Below are positions 8,234 to 16,934 of a stretch of DNA of 64,000 nt, in pieces; positions within the stretch are counted from its first letter, which is position 1; each line of letters opens with the position of its first letter. The stretch lies in contig NZ_FNAU01000005.1 of NCBI RefSeq assembly GCF_900102025.1, positions 62,001 to 126,000 of the forward strand. Direction: 5' to 3'. The notes beneath the pieces were generated by a model. That model saw only the letters and a list, made by a program, of their open reading frames with translations, was not told where the DNA came from and did no database searches. A program made the translations under genes and the position numbers. This DNA is from Actinobaculum suis. GTDB lineage: Bacteria; Actinomycetota; Actinomycetes; Actinomycetales; Actinomycetaceae.

Positions 8234-10021
8234 TTATTCTCCGCCATCTTCGAGTAAATATGGCACTTGCACAAACATTACCCGTGCCTCGCCGGCCAGG
8301 TCGCTAAAAATCCGGGGTGTGGTGCGGCCCTGGAAATTTCGTTGCCACGCATTTTGCAAAACCACGCGCGGCAAAATTACCATAACCACATCGCGATCAT
8401 GGCGCCGCAAGATCTCCCGCACGTATTCTGTGAGCGGCTTGCGGGTAGGCCCGGCCGGCCGGCCCAATACCGTCAAACTCACCGGCAAATCGGCTTCTTG
8501 CCAATCTTTGCGCAAACGCTCTGTAGCGGCCGGGTCAAAATCGACCGTAATAGCCGTCAAGCTTGCTGCCCGCAAACCTCGCGCGTAGGTCACGGCGCGC
8601 AAGGCCGGCAAGTCCAAAGTAGAAACTACAACGACGGCGTGGATTCGCACCGGTAACGCCCGGCCTTCAGATAAATCTTGGGGCGCCAAGCGGGCAGACA
8701 TTTTGCCGCGGCGGCGCCGGGTGAGCAAAATGAGCGCGGTTGGTACCAGAAGTGCTACCAGAGAAAGCCCCGTCCACACCGGTTGCAAAATCATGATCAT
8801 TACCAGCAACGCCACCGTGGCCAGGCTTAGCAAAGCGAAAGTCCACACGCTTTCATAACCGGCTCGCCGTTCGTCTTTGCGTTCTGATTCTTGCAGTACG
8901 CGCCGGCCGCGGACGAAAATACCGAGTGCGGTAAGCCCAAATCCAATAAACGAGACAAAAACGAAAGCGGCCACGCCGGCGTACGTCGTCGTCAAAAAAT
9001 TACCGAGGAAAGCCGCAAGCACGGCCGCTACCGCTACCACTACGCGCCGCGGGATAACCGCTTCCGTGGAAGCCAGGCTGCGTGCCAACATACCGTCGAT
9101 CGCCAGGCTACGTAACAGGCGCGGCAAGCGATCATAAACTGCTAAAGCACAGGCCACCGCTAGCAAAGCAAAAGCGCCCGCAGCAATCGCCTGGCCTACC
9201 GGCCCCCAGACCGCGGCCGCCATTACCAAAGTGGGCATACCCACCGGCCAGGTAGCAATCCCGAACTGCGCGGCCACATAAAACGTGAGAACTATATAGA
9301 TCGTGGCGATAGCAAAAGTGGCACGCAAGAAACTACTCGGTACCCGTTTATTACGCGCCCCCGGCGTCACTCGCTCCGCACACAGCCACATTAGCGCGGC
9401 CGGGCAACACATGACCACGAAAGTCTGCAAAACCGGGTGGCGTACCGAAACTTCGCCGCCACGTTCCACGCGGTTCGTAACCAGGGTGCTTAAACTAATC
9501 GAACCGGTAGCTTCCTGAATAAGCGCGGTCACCAGCAAAGCCGTGAGAACGGTGAGGGCCAGGGCGGTAGCACCTATGGTGAAACGCCAGTTGATCCGCC
9601 ACCGCAACATCACCGGAACCGCCAAGATAATTGTGACCGGAATGATTATGATCCGGCCGTCGAATTCCAACGGGGTCACCGCATTGACCACCAGCGCGAG
9701 CGTGCCACCGGCAAGCACAATTAAGAGCACATATGCGATGAATTTCACGGCCGCTACCACCACTCCAGCGGCCGGGGCCACGTAACGCGAGGCGATCGTG
9801 TGTGAGGCCGTATCCGGAGTGAGTTTTGCGATCTTGTTTAGCGCGATGTCTACCACAATAAGGACTGCCAGGCCGGCGAGTCCCGCTATCCCCACGAGGA
9901 CGGGTTCGGCGTAGGTGGCGGATCTTTGCACGCTTCGGGGCAGGATTAATACCACGAGCGCGGCCAGGGCGATTACCCCGGAAGCGCTGCCCGCGCGGAA
10001 TCGAGTTTGCTGTGCCATCAC
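8234..10021 (-). CDS. APC family permease
   Basis: An integral membrane protein of about 595 aa with 12 predicted hydrophobic segments and a cytosolic C-terminal domain of about 150 aa (RIHAVVVVSTLDLPALRAV...). It belongs to the amino acid-polyamine-organocation superfamily. In actinobacteria this subgroup sits divergently next to the TrkA/Ceo potassium regulators, suggesting a cation- or potassium-linked function; that is inference. The frame extends to 10126, but that would overlap ceoB. GTG at 10021 followed by ATG at 10018 are the likely starts. TACCCT lies at -12 to -7 of the GTG and there is no Shine-Dalgarno, so a leaderless mRNA is likely. Confidence 0.82.
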   Translation of the reverse strand: MMAQQTRFRAGSASGVIALAALVVLILPRSVQRSATYAEPVLVGIAGLAGLAVLIVVDIALNKIAKLTPDTASHTIASRYVAPAAGVVVAAVKFIAYVLLIVLAGGTLALVVNAVTPLEFDGRIIIIPVTIILAVPVMLRWRINWRFTIGATALALTVLTALLVTALIQEATGSISLSTLVTNRVERGGEVSVRHPVLQTFVVMCCPAALMWLCAERVTPGARNKRVPSSFLRATFAIATIYIVLTFYVAAQFGIATWPVGMPTLVMAAAVWGPVGQAIAAGAFALLAVACALAVYDRLPRLLRSLAIDGMLARSLASTEAVIPRRVVVAVAAVLAAFLGNFLTTTYAGVAAFVFVSFIGFGLTALGIFVRGRRVLQESERKDERRAGYESVWTFALLSLATVALLVMIMILQPVWTGLSLVALLVPTALILLTRRRRGKMSARLAPQDLSEGRALPVRIHAVVVVSTLDLPALRAVTYARGLRAASLTAITVDFDPAATERLRKDWQEADLPVSLTVLGRPAGPTRKPLTEYVREILRRHDRDVVMVILPRVVLQNAWQRNFQGRTTPRIFSDLAGEARVMFVQVPYLLEDGGE

Positions 10022-10043
10022 ATGCACAGGGTAGTCTGTTTGC
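10022..10043. promoter_or_regulatory. Overlapping divergent -10 elements (APC permease / ceoB)
   Basis: Only 22 bp separate the two divergent start codons. On the plus strand TAGTCT (10032-10037) lies 6 nt before the ceoB GTG; on the minus strand TACCCT (reverse complement of 10028-10033) lies 6 nt before the permease GTG. The two hexamers share two base pairs, so both transcripts would be leaderless and their promoters would compete for polymerase. Confidence 0.5.
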
Positions 10044-10763
10044 GTGCATTTCGTGATTATGGGGTGCGGCCGGGTCGGCTCTAGCCTGGCTCGCGAACTC
10101 ACATCTATGGGGCATTCAGTAGCCATTATTGATCAAGATCCAGAAGCGTTCCGCAAACTGCCGGAAGATTTCCCTGGTCAGCAAGTGACCGGGGTGGGGT
10201 TTGACCAGGAGGTGCTAATTCGTGCCTCCATTGAGGAAGCGGCGGGTTTTGCAGCGGTCTCTTCCGGTGATAATTCCAATATCATTGCGGCGCGGGTGGC
10301 ACGGGAAACCTTCGGGGTTACCAATACGGTGGTGCGCGTGTATGACCCTTCGCGCGACGCCGTTTTTGAGCGCCTCGGTTTTGACACCGTTCCTACCGTG
10401 CGGTGGACGGTAGATCAGGTGTTGCACCGGCTCATCCCCCTGGGCCCGCACCGCGTGTTTAATGACCCCGTAACCGGGATTTCGCTCATTGAGGCCGATC
10501 TTGATCCTTCCTGGTATGGCCGGCCGGTTGCCGCCTTGGAAGCGGCCACCCAGGCCCGGGTGGGCTATGTGCAACGCGGCTCGCGCGGGTTGATGGTGAA
10601 CGAAGAAACAATTATTCAAGACGGCGATATTGTGAAACTTGTGGTTCCGGCTGAACGTGCCAGCGGGGTACAACACGTGCTCATGAATAATGCGGATGCG
10701 GCCGAGGCGGAAGGTAGCGGCGTTAAAGATGCTGCGGGTGCGGCACAGAAGCACGGCTGGTAG
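10044..10763 (+). CDS. ceoB: TrkA-type potassium uptake regulatory protein CeoB
   Basis: 239 aa. The N-terminal RCK/TrkA-N Rossmann domain (GCGRVGSSLARELTSMGHSV at 8-27, acidic residue after strand 2 in IDQDP) binds NAD(H) and runs to about residue 120. The TrkA-C domain spans about 135-220. Such subunits gate Trk-type potassium channels from the cytosolic side. The GTG start at 10044 is supported by the family N-terminus and by TAGTCT at -12 to -7. It forms a pair with ceoC 9 bp downstream. No Trk membrane subunit is in the window; the divergent APC permease is a candidate partner, by inference. Confidence 0.88.
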   Translation: MHFVIMGCGRVGSSLARELTSMGHSVAIIDQDPEAFRKLPEDFPGQQVTGVGFDQEVLIRASIEEAAGFAAVSSGDNSNIIAARVARETFGVTNTVVRVYDPSRDAVFERLGFDTVPTVRWTVDQVLHRLIPLGPHRVFNDPVTGISLIEADLDPSWYGRPVAALEAATQARVGYVQRGSRGLMVNEETIIQDGDIVKLVVPAERASGVQHVLMNNADAAEAEGSGVKDAAGAAQKHGW

Positions 10764-10772
10764 GAGCAAGCG

Positions 10773-11534
10773 ATGAAAATTTTGGTGGTGGGCGCCGGAG
10801 CGGTAGGCCTTTCCGTGGCCCGCGAACTTACTGCTTCCGGTAATGAAGTGTCGATTATTGACAAAAAACCTTCGGCGATGCGGATTTCTTCCGTTCCGGA
10901 CGCATCGTGGCATTTGGCGGATGCCGGTGAACCGCCCGCGTTAGCGGAAGCAGGAGCTGGAGACGCCGATATTGTGGTAGCCGCAACCGGGGACGACAAA
11001 GCTAACCTCGTAGTCTCTTTGCTAGCCAAAACCGAATTTGGGGTAGACCGCGTGATTGCCCGCGTCAATAATCCGCGCAATGAATGGCTGTTTAATGATT
11101 CTTGGGGTGTGGACGTAACGGTTTCGACCCCGCGAATCATGGCTTCTTTGGTAGAAGACGCAGTGGCCGATGGCTCTTTGGCACAAGTGTTGAGCTTCCA
11201 CCAGTCCGGAGCTGCCATGTGGCAGGTTACAGTTTCAGAAGGCGCCCCGGTAATTGGGAGCACAGTGCGTTCTCTCGTGCTTCCGGCAGGGGTAATAGTA
11301 AATGCGATCGTGCGTGATGGGGTGCCGGTTAATGCCGACCCTGATTTGGTGTTTGCGGACGGCGACCAAGTACTATTCCTCGCCGGTCCGGAAGCCGCAG
11401 ATATAACCGAACTGCAAAGCCTGTTTCTCCCCGCCAGCGAAGATACGGCCGCACCTGGTGCCACCAGCGTTCAAGGTGCTCCCGGGACCGGTGCGAGTGC
11501 AGGTGTCAATCCTGCAGCCGAATCACGCAATTAG
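10773..11534 (+). CDS. ceoC: TrkA-type potassium uptake regulatory protein CeoC
   Basis: 253 aa, homologous to the preceding gene. The Rossmann motif GAGAVGLSVARELTASG is at residues 7-23, followed by IIDKKP, and a TrkA-C domain occupies about 135-215. The last 35 residues (APGATSVQGAPGTGASAGV) are a low-complexity tail. The start has a clear ribosome binding site (TAGGAGC) directly after the ceoB stop. The two proteins likely form a hetero-octameric gating ring. Confidence 0.88.
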   Translation: MKILVVGAGAVGLSVARELTASGNEVSIIDKKPSAMRISSVPDASWHLADAGEPPALAEAGAGDADIVVAATGDDKANLVVSLLAKTEFGVDRVIARVNNPRNEWLFNDSWGVDVTVSTPRIMASLVEDAVADGSLAQVLSFHQSGAAMWQVTVSEGAPVIGSTVRSLVLPAGVIVNAIVRDGVPVNADPDLVFADGDQVLFLAGPEAADITELQSLFLPASEDTAAPGATSVQGAPGTGASAGVNPAAESRN

Positions 11535-11548
11535 AATCCGGGACCCTG

Positions 11549-11794
11549 CTAAGAGGGCTGTTCGAGCACGGTGTAGCGCGGGTTGTAGGCCAGGCCCGGG
11601 CGGTTGGCGGAATGCACGGCGTCGAAAAGAATGCGCGAACCTACCTGGATACAACGTATATCGCGCCGTCCCAAAAAACACAGGGTGACCGGCACCCCCG
11701 CGGTGGTATGCACATGTACTTGTACCGCCGGGTTCGGGCCGGCACCCGGGTAGGTTATGGCGGTAACTTCACCTTCTGCGCGCAAACGCGCCAC
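11549..11794 (-). CDS. OB-fold nucleic acid binding protein
   Basis: A small protein of 81 aa (RAEGEVTAITYPGAGPNPAVQVHVHTTAGVPVTLCFLGRRDI...VGSRILFDAV) with the beta-barrel pattern of the OB fold. Its position immediately after DUF3710 (2 bp) and next to CeoC matches the OB-fold gene of the Rv2691-Rv2696c block. A role in binding single-stranded nucleic acid is inferred from the fold only. It is convergent with ceoC across 14 bp. Confidence 0.75.
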   Translation of the reverse strand: MARLRAEGEVTAITYPGAGPNPAVQVHVHTTAGVPVTLCFLGRRDIRCIQVGSRILFDAVHSANRPGLAYNPRYTVLEQPS

Positions 11795-11796
11795 TG

Positions 11797-12516
11797 CTAG
11801 CGGACCTCGCTAATTTCCGGGCCGCGCACCGGCAAGTTCTGGGGCGGATTACCTGCTCCCTGGCCTCCTGCCGCTTCGGTCGCGGCTTCGGCGTCGGCTT
11901 CCGCGGGAGAAGTAGGTAGCTGCAAGGGAATTAGTTCGCGTACGGGTAACGGGCGCGAACCGCGCACGACGACGAGGTCGTCCAGCACTTTGTGGGAAAC
12001 TTCGGCGGCCACCTCGTTATTGAGGGCGGCCTTGCCAGTCAGGCCAATCCGCAACAGCCACCGCGGCCCATCAATACCGAGGAACCGTACCGGCACGCGA
12101 GTTTTTTCGTTTGGCCCGGGCATCATCGCCCGCAACTCTTTCCCGTATTCGCCTTCTACTTCCGTGAAACGGCCCCCTTGCGCCACAATCGATTGGGCTA
12201 CGTCGGCGCGCACGGAATCCCAAATTCCAGCCGATTTCGGCGCTGCAAAAGCTTGCAATTGCACACCGGAATCTTCGAACTGGTAAACCACTCCGAGCAC
12301 CGTCTGCTTATTGCGATCCACCGAGAACTGTAATTTGGCACCAGGAACCGGCGGTAACAAGAGACTTCCTGCATTCACCCGATCGGGATTTTCTGGAGCA
12401 TCTGCCTCATCATAGGGCCCCGGCCCGGCCACTTCCGGACTGTCGGCTACAACCGGGCTCTCCGCTGTTTCCGCTGCTTCGTCCGTCTTCCTCTTCCGGC
12501 GCCAAAAAAGCCTCAT
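11797..12516 (-). CDS. DUF3710 family protein
   Basis: 239 aa, starting with MRLFWRRKRKTDEA, the basic N-terminus usual in DUF3710. The domain covers about residues 55-200 (VNAGSLLLPPVPGAKLQFSV...GIDGPRWLLRIGLTGKAA). An ATG at 12516 with GAGGAAGGA upstream is preferred over the longer frame start at 12549. It probably forms a two-gene operon with the OB-fold gene. In M. tuberculosis dut lies next to this gene; here dut is absent and a repeat-filled gap follows. Function is unknown. Confidence 0.85.
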   Translation of the reverse strand: MRLFWRRKRKTDEAAETAESPVVADSPEVAGPGPYDEADAPENPDRVNAGSLLLPPVPGAKLQFSVDRNKQTVLGVVYQFEDSGVQLQAFAAPKSAGIWDSVRADVAQSIVAQGGRFTEVEGEYGKELRAMMPGPNEKTRVPVRFLGIDGPRWLLRIGLTGKAALNNEVAAEVSHKVLDDLVVVRGSRPLPVRELIPLQLPTSPAEADAEAATEAAGGQGAGNPPQNLPVRGPEISEVR

Positions 12517-12780
12517 ATCGTCCTTCCTCAGTCCTCGCTGCTGCACCATTGCACAGCCCTTGCCTTGTGCAACCTCAACGCGCTTTCACTTTGCCAGCAA
12601 CTGTGCCCGTGCGGGCAACCTGCAGGCATTACTGAAACCGGTCTGCACGCTATCGCACGTACCTTGGCTTTCCCCGTAAGCCCGGAAGCTTTCCGGTCGG
12701 CCACACGCTTTTCTCGTAAGCGCTTGGCCCTAGCCTAGCGACAAGTATGCCACCGCAAGCAGGGCCTTCCGATTAGGCCC

Positions 12781-12891
12781 GCGCTGCCACACAGTAGTGC
12801 GCGCCACCGCACCAGGCCCGCGCTGCCACACAGTAGTGCGCGCCACCGCACCAGGCCCGCGCTACCCAACTTGGGTAGTGCGCGCCATCGC
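12781..12891. repeat. 39-bp tandem repeat, 2.8 copies, in a 424-bp gap
   Basis: Two identical 39-bp units (12781-12819, 12820-12858), each beginning GCGCTGCCACACAGTAGTGC, and a diverged third unit to about 12891. The gap 12517-12940 contains no convincing gene; reading frames across it are products of the repeat. The unit contains a short CACTA/TAGTG-type inversion but no CRISPR spacer structure. Confidence 0.8.
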
Positions 12892-12940
12892 TACCACACA
12901 ATGGACCACACAGCGCGCGCTAGCCTGCACGTGGGTGAGT

Positions 12941-13234
12941 TTAGAAAGCGCAATCCATGCACACCGGCAAACCATCTTCCATATGGTCGAGCTGGGAGCG
13001 GTGGTGAACTAGGAAGCACACCGAGCAGGTGAACTCATCATCTTGCGCGGGGATAACGTTGACGGAAAGCTCCACATTGGAAAGATCCGCGCCCGGGAGC
13101 TCAAACCCCTCCGCGGCTTCTACTTCATCTTCGTCAACATTGCTGGACTGATCTGATTGGCTGGTGAGTTGCTGAAGGGATTCTTCGCGCAGGCCCTCAT
13201 CCTTATTGCGCGGTGCATCGTAATCAGTTGCCAT
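12941..13234 (-). CDS. DUF4193 family protein
   Basis: 97 aa. An acidic middle part (SNVDEDEVEAAEGFELPGADLSN) is followed by a C-terminal pair of cysteine motifs, CSVC and CMDC, spaced as a zinc ribbon. This is the actinobacterial DUF4193 family, normally located near dut and sigA (Rv2699c). The ATG at 13234 has GGAG about 12 nt upstream, a loose ribosome binding site. Divergent from sepH across a gap of over 500 bp. Function is unknown. Confidence 0.88.
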   Translation of the reverse strand: MATDYDAPRNKDEGLREESLQQLTSQSDQSSNVDEDEVEAAEGFELPGADLSNVELSVNVIPAQDDEFTCSVCFLVHHRSQLDHMEDGLPVCMDCAF

Positions 13235-13550
13235 CTGCTATTCACGCTCCATCCATGTGTAGCATTCTTGGGTTCTAACAGGGCGCACGCTACGCGCCGC
13301 TCGGTCTGCTACCTTAACGCGGCGAGCACCACATTGTTCCCTCATTAATTCGTAATCGCGCGCTCAGTGTAACAGCGCTTTCCCGAAATGCAAACGAATG
13401 TCTCGCCGGCGAAACTTTTTGGGCTAACCCACACGGCTTCCTTCCGTGTGTTCAGCAGGTTTTTGCCGGCCTTTTGCTCGCCCGCAAACGGCCATCGCGT
13501 GTGTAGCCCGTACCAAGGTCCCTGGATTTAGTTACCGTCCCGAGAGCGCC

Positions 13551-13590
13551 ACAGGTAGTTATGTGTTGGGACAGGTAGTTAAGTGTTGGG
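13551..13590. repeat. 20-bp direct repeat pair in a 523-bp gap
   Basis: ACAGGTAGTTATGTGTTGGG (13551-13570) is followed at once by ACAGGTAGTTAAGTGTTGGG (13571-13590), one mismatch. The gap 13235-13757 holds no other recognisable gene or RNA. The unit is AT-richer than its surroundings and looks like a terminal repeat of an insertion sequence, but no transposase remnant is seen. Confidence 0.6.
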
Positions 13591-13757
13591 GTACTGAACG
13601 GATTTTGAAAAATCTAGGACGTGGGTCGGAGGTGGAAGCGCTTTGGGGCGGGTAGAAGCACTTAAATATGGCGAACACACCGCCTAGCATTTGCCAGTTT
13701 CGTGGCGTTAAATGGCAGTCTTGGATGAGATAAATGCGTGAGTTACAAAGGGATGAC

Positions 13758-15542
13758 ATGAAGAAGCTCGAACTCCTCGGTTTACAGCCAGACGGGGAAA
13801 ACCTCACTCTTAATGATGAGGACGGAAACCGTTACGTTCTTCCTGTAACGGATGATCTTCGAGCCATGCTCCGCAAAGACAAATCTCCGCAAACGCTGGC
13901 AGCTGAACCGGCCCGGCAAATGACGCCGCGCGAAATCCAAGCTTTGATTCGTGAGGGGCGCACAATTGACGAAGTTTCTGATCTTTCCGCTCTCCCACCC
14001 TCGCGGGTTTCGGCGCTGGCAGGGCCGATCGAAGCGGAGCGTGACTATACGGCACGGCAAGCTCGCGCCTATCCGGTAAGTGAAGAATCGGGGGCCTTCA
14101 CCGTGGAAGAGCTCGTAACTTCCCGGCTTTTGGCCCGCGGTGTCCAGCCGGAAGAAATCCAGTGGGACGCTACTCGCAAACACGGCTTCCCGTGGGTCCT
14201 TTATGCTCGTTTCACTTCCGGCGGGATCGACCGCGAAGCGGTGTGGAATATTGACCAAGATAATCGGCGGATCGAAGCGCTCAATGACGAAGCGTCTTGG
14301 CTTTCGGAAACCTCGCTCACTGCCGACGCCGGTCCGTGGCGCCCGGCTAACACTCCCCCGGTGGATACCGGCACGCTTTACACTTTCCCGCAAACTTCTT
14401 CCACTCCCGCCACTACTTATGGCGGGCCGGGCCAGCCCCCAGCTCCCGAGGTACCTGGCATCCGCGCAGAAGAACTCACCGAGATTTCCGGGCAGGCAGC
14501 AAGCCCGGGCGGCGCGCAAAGCCCCGCCTACTCCTGGGAGACTGGTGATGTAAACGCGGCAAATCTTGCTGCCGAAGCGGAAAGGCGGATGCGACCTTCC
14601 TCCACTATTGATGAAGTGTTGGCCTCTTTAGATCGCCAGCGGGGCATCAGCCGCCCCATGCCCGATGCGGATAATGACGTGGCACCAGATGAGTTCGACG
14701 GCGCACATCGCGCCCCCGAACAGCTCTACGCCAAAGATGCCACCGAAGGCGACGGGCACCCCGCGGAAGTTCTCCCCTTGCGGCCCCGCGGGCAACAAGA
14801 AACGGCTAGCGCTACTAGTACTAGCGCTAATAGTGCCACCGCCGCGGCGGGCACCGAAGCTACAGCTGATCTAAGCGATGCTGCCCTAAACGACGCTGAC
14901 CTGGCCGGCGCCGAAACTGCCGCCGCTACTACCAGTACTGGGATCCCGGCCGTTACTGGCCAGGTGGATGCCACGGCCGCTTCTGCGGCACGGGCAGATG
15001 CCATAGCCCGGCACCCAAGTACCATTTCGGCATCGCATCACGGCGCTGGGAAAGGCCTGCGTTCGCGCGCAGCTCGCGGTAGCCGGCAAAAGTTCTTCTC
15101 CCGTTCCGGTGCCGCTACAGGCAGTAACGCACCCGGTGCTAACGGAAGCGAAAACAGCCCGGTCAGTGGGCACAGCCCGGCCGGTGCGCCCAGCGCAGCG
15201 AGCGGAGCTAGTGCCGGTAGCGGCAGTAGCGCGGCAAGCGGACTTAGCGCGGCAAGCGGACTTAGCGCGGCAAGCGGACTTAGCGCGGCAAGCGGACTTA
15301 GCGCGGCAAGCGGACTTAGCGCGGCAAGTGCTGCAAGCACCGCAGCTCCCGCTACGGCCGCAAGTGCTACCACCACGCCCGGAAGCGATGAAGAGGCTGC
15401 CCAGCGCCGGCAAGACGCCGGGGCACAAACCGGTCAGCAGGCCGCCGTTCGCACGCAAGAACAACCGAAGAAATCTTCGCGCCGGCGGGACCGGCCAGAA
15501 ATGCCCAGCTGGGACGAAATCGTTTTCGGTAAGAAAAAGTAA
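13758..15542 (+). CDS. sepH: Septation protein SepH (DUF3071)
   Basis: 594 aa. The N-terminal SepH domain (MKKLELLGLQPDGENLTLND...YVLPVTDDLRAMLRK) is followed by a helix-turn-helix-like stretch (MTPREIQALIREGRTIDEVSDLSALPPSRVSALAGPIEAERDY). SepH stimulates FtsZ assembly during division in Streptomyces and mycobacteria. The rest is a long disordered region rich in Ala, Ser and Gly, with five copies of an 18-bp repeat (15240-15329) encoding GLSAAS, and a short basic C-terminus (KSSRRRDRPEMPSWDEIVFG) typical of the family. Start at ATG 13758 with AAAGGGATGAC upstream. Confidence 0.9.
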   Translation: MKKLELLGLQPDGENLTLNDEDGNRYVLPVTDDLRAMLRKDKSPQTLAAEPARQMTPREIQALIREGRTIDEVSDLSALPPSRVSALAGPIEAERDYTARQARAYPVSEESGAFTVEELVTSRLLARGVQPEEIQWDATRKHGFPWVLYARFTSGGIDREAVWNIDQDNRRIEALNDEASWLSETSLTADAGPWRPANTPPVDTGTLYTFPQTSSTPATTYGGPGQPPAPEVPGIRAEELTEISGQAASPGGAQSPAYSWETGDVNAANLAAEAERRMRPSSTIDEVLASLDRQRGISRPMPDADNDVAPDEFDGAHRAPEQLYAKDATEGDGHPAEVLPLRPRGQQETASATSTSANSATAAAGTEATADLSDAALNDADLAGAETAAATTSTGIPAVTGQVDATAASAARADAIARHPSTISASHHGAGKGLRSRAARGSRQKFFSRSGAATGSNAPGANGSENSPVSGHSPAGAPSAASGASAGSGSSAASGLSAASGLSAASGLSAASGLSAASGLSAASAASTAAPATAASATTTPGSDEEAAQRRQDAGAQTGQQAAVRTQEQPKKSSRRRDRPEMPSWDEIVFGKKK

Positions 15543-15560
15543 GCAACAGCAGGCATCTGC

Positions 15561-16835
15561 CTAGGCTTCGCTCATGATCCACGGGACGAGCATTTCTTGC
15601 TCCGTGACCGAGCCGTGCACGCCCCGCATGAAGCTTTGGCCCGGCGTGCGCGTACGGGAATCAATCAAGGATAAATCCCCGTACTGGTAGGAAATCACGT
15701 CACCCAATACTTGCCGGGAAAACTCCGTAACTTGCGGACCATACAGGCCTTGCGCGATTGCTTCCGCTTTCGTAAAAACTGCGGCATCCTCTCCTAAATA
15801 GTCCCGCCACCGCGTCGCAATAGCGGCCGGATCTACACCCGGTTCGGCATATACGTGCACGCCCCGCTCTTCTCCCGAAGTAACGGCAATCCCTTCCCGT
15901 AAAGGTGCGACCGCGGCAATATCAATCCGCTCTCCCACATCCACCATGCCGTGGTCTGCAGTCACCGCAATCCGCGTCCCGGAAGGCAAAGCCCGGCGCA
16001 GTTCCCCAAGTCCTCGATCTAGTTCTTCTAAAGCATGAGTCCACGCTTCGGAAGCAAAACCTTCCCCGTGGCCGGCATGATCTACCTCCGACCAATAAAA
16101 CACGCCAACTTTTCCGCCGTCGTGCATAAAAAACTGGCGGGCCGCGCGCACCCGAGCATCCAAACCATCCGCCCCCACATGCCGCATACCTTTCCACGCC
16201 GCACGCGTGAGCGGCGAATTAGCAAACCGCCGATCCTGAATAATTGCTACGCGCTCACGCTCGGCTGGTTCCAAAAGCTCTGCCACGCCCGGCACCGGTT
16301 GCCACTCTTCCGGCTCATAACCCGCATCCTGCCAGCTCAACAAGCTGAAACTGCGGCCGGTGCGCGGGGAACGCAAAGCATAAGAAAGCATGGAAGTAGC
16401 GCCCGGCAAAGTGCCGGTACCAATAGTGGTAAGCGCCGCCGCGGTAGTGGAAGGGATAGTCGAATAGAGCGGGGAAAGATGCTCCCACCCCCGCAAATTC
16501 GGGGCATAGCCGAGCCGGGCTTGCAGGTTCTCAAACCCCAAACCATCCACGAGCACAATGCACACCCGCGGCGCGCCGCCAAGATCTAGTGCGGCCGCAT
16601 CGGCCCGGCAACGTTCCCAGGTCACTGCATTTGCTGCCGCTGGCGCGGAGGTGGTTGCCGCCGGCACGGAATTCGTTACGGAGACCGCGGGAGTAGTTGC
16701 GGAGGTGGTAGCACCGGAATTGGCCCGCGCGGAGGCAGTTGCGCCGGTGTGGGGCGCCGGCGTCGAAAAAGTAGCGCCGAGAGCAGCGGAAAGTACCCGG
16801 GAAATCGAACGCGAGGCAGGCGGCAAAAAACTCAT
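15561..16835 (-). CDS. Alkaline phosphatase-fold nucleotide pyrophosphatase/phosphodiesterase
   Basis: 424 aa. Metal-site motifs of the type I phosphodiesterase family are present: Asp97 (VLVDGLG), nucleophile Thr at [11 protein letters not shown] (about 130-131), the D-x-x-GH motif in [11 protein letters not shown] and ADHGM. Residues about 20-70 form an Ala/Thr/Ser-rich insert before the domain. No clear signal peptide is visible, so the protein may be cytosolic. The ATG at 16835 lies 6 nt after TAGGCT; AGGGG is too close to serve as ribosome binding site, so a leaderless mRNA is likely. It converges with sepH and diverges from parC. Substrate is unknown. Confidence 0.8.
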   Translation of the reverse strand: MSFLPPASRSISRVLSAALGATFSTPAPHTGATASARANSGATTSATTPAVSVTNSVPAATTSAPAAANAVTWERCRADAAALDLGGAPRVCIVLVDGLGFENLQARLGYAPNLRGWEHLSPLYSTIPSTTAAALTTIGTGTLPGATSMLSYALRSPRTGRSFSLLSWQDAGYEPEEWQPVPGVAELLEPAERERVAIIQDRRFANSPLTRAAWKGMRHVGADGLDARVRAARQFFMHDGGKVGVFYWSEVDHAGHGEGFASEAWTHALEELDRGLGELRRALPSGTRIAVTADHGMVDVGERIDIAAVAPLREGIAVTSGEERGVHVYAEPGVDPAAIATRWRDYLGEDAAVFTKAEAIAQGLYGPQVTEFSRQVLGDVISYQYGDLSLIDSRTRTPGQSFMRGVHGSVTEQEMLVPWIMSEA

Positions 16836-16934
16836 GCCCCTAGCCTAGCCTCGTCGTATTTCTCACGCCCGCCCGTATTTCGCCGCGCGTGCCTTCTTCT
16901 CCCATTGCGCGCGATTTCAGGAGATAATGCAGTA

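Noticed and set aside
12781-13012. Small protein encoded across the 39-bp repeat (about 70 codons)
   Set aside because: The frame is made of the repeat, has no ribosome binding site, and overlaps DUF4193 in antisense.
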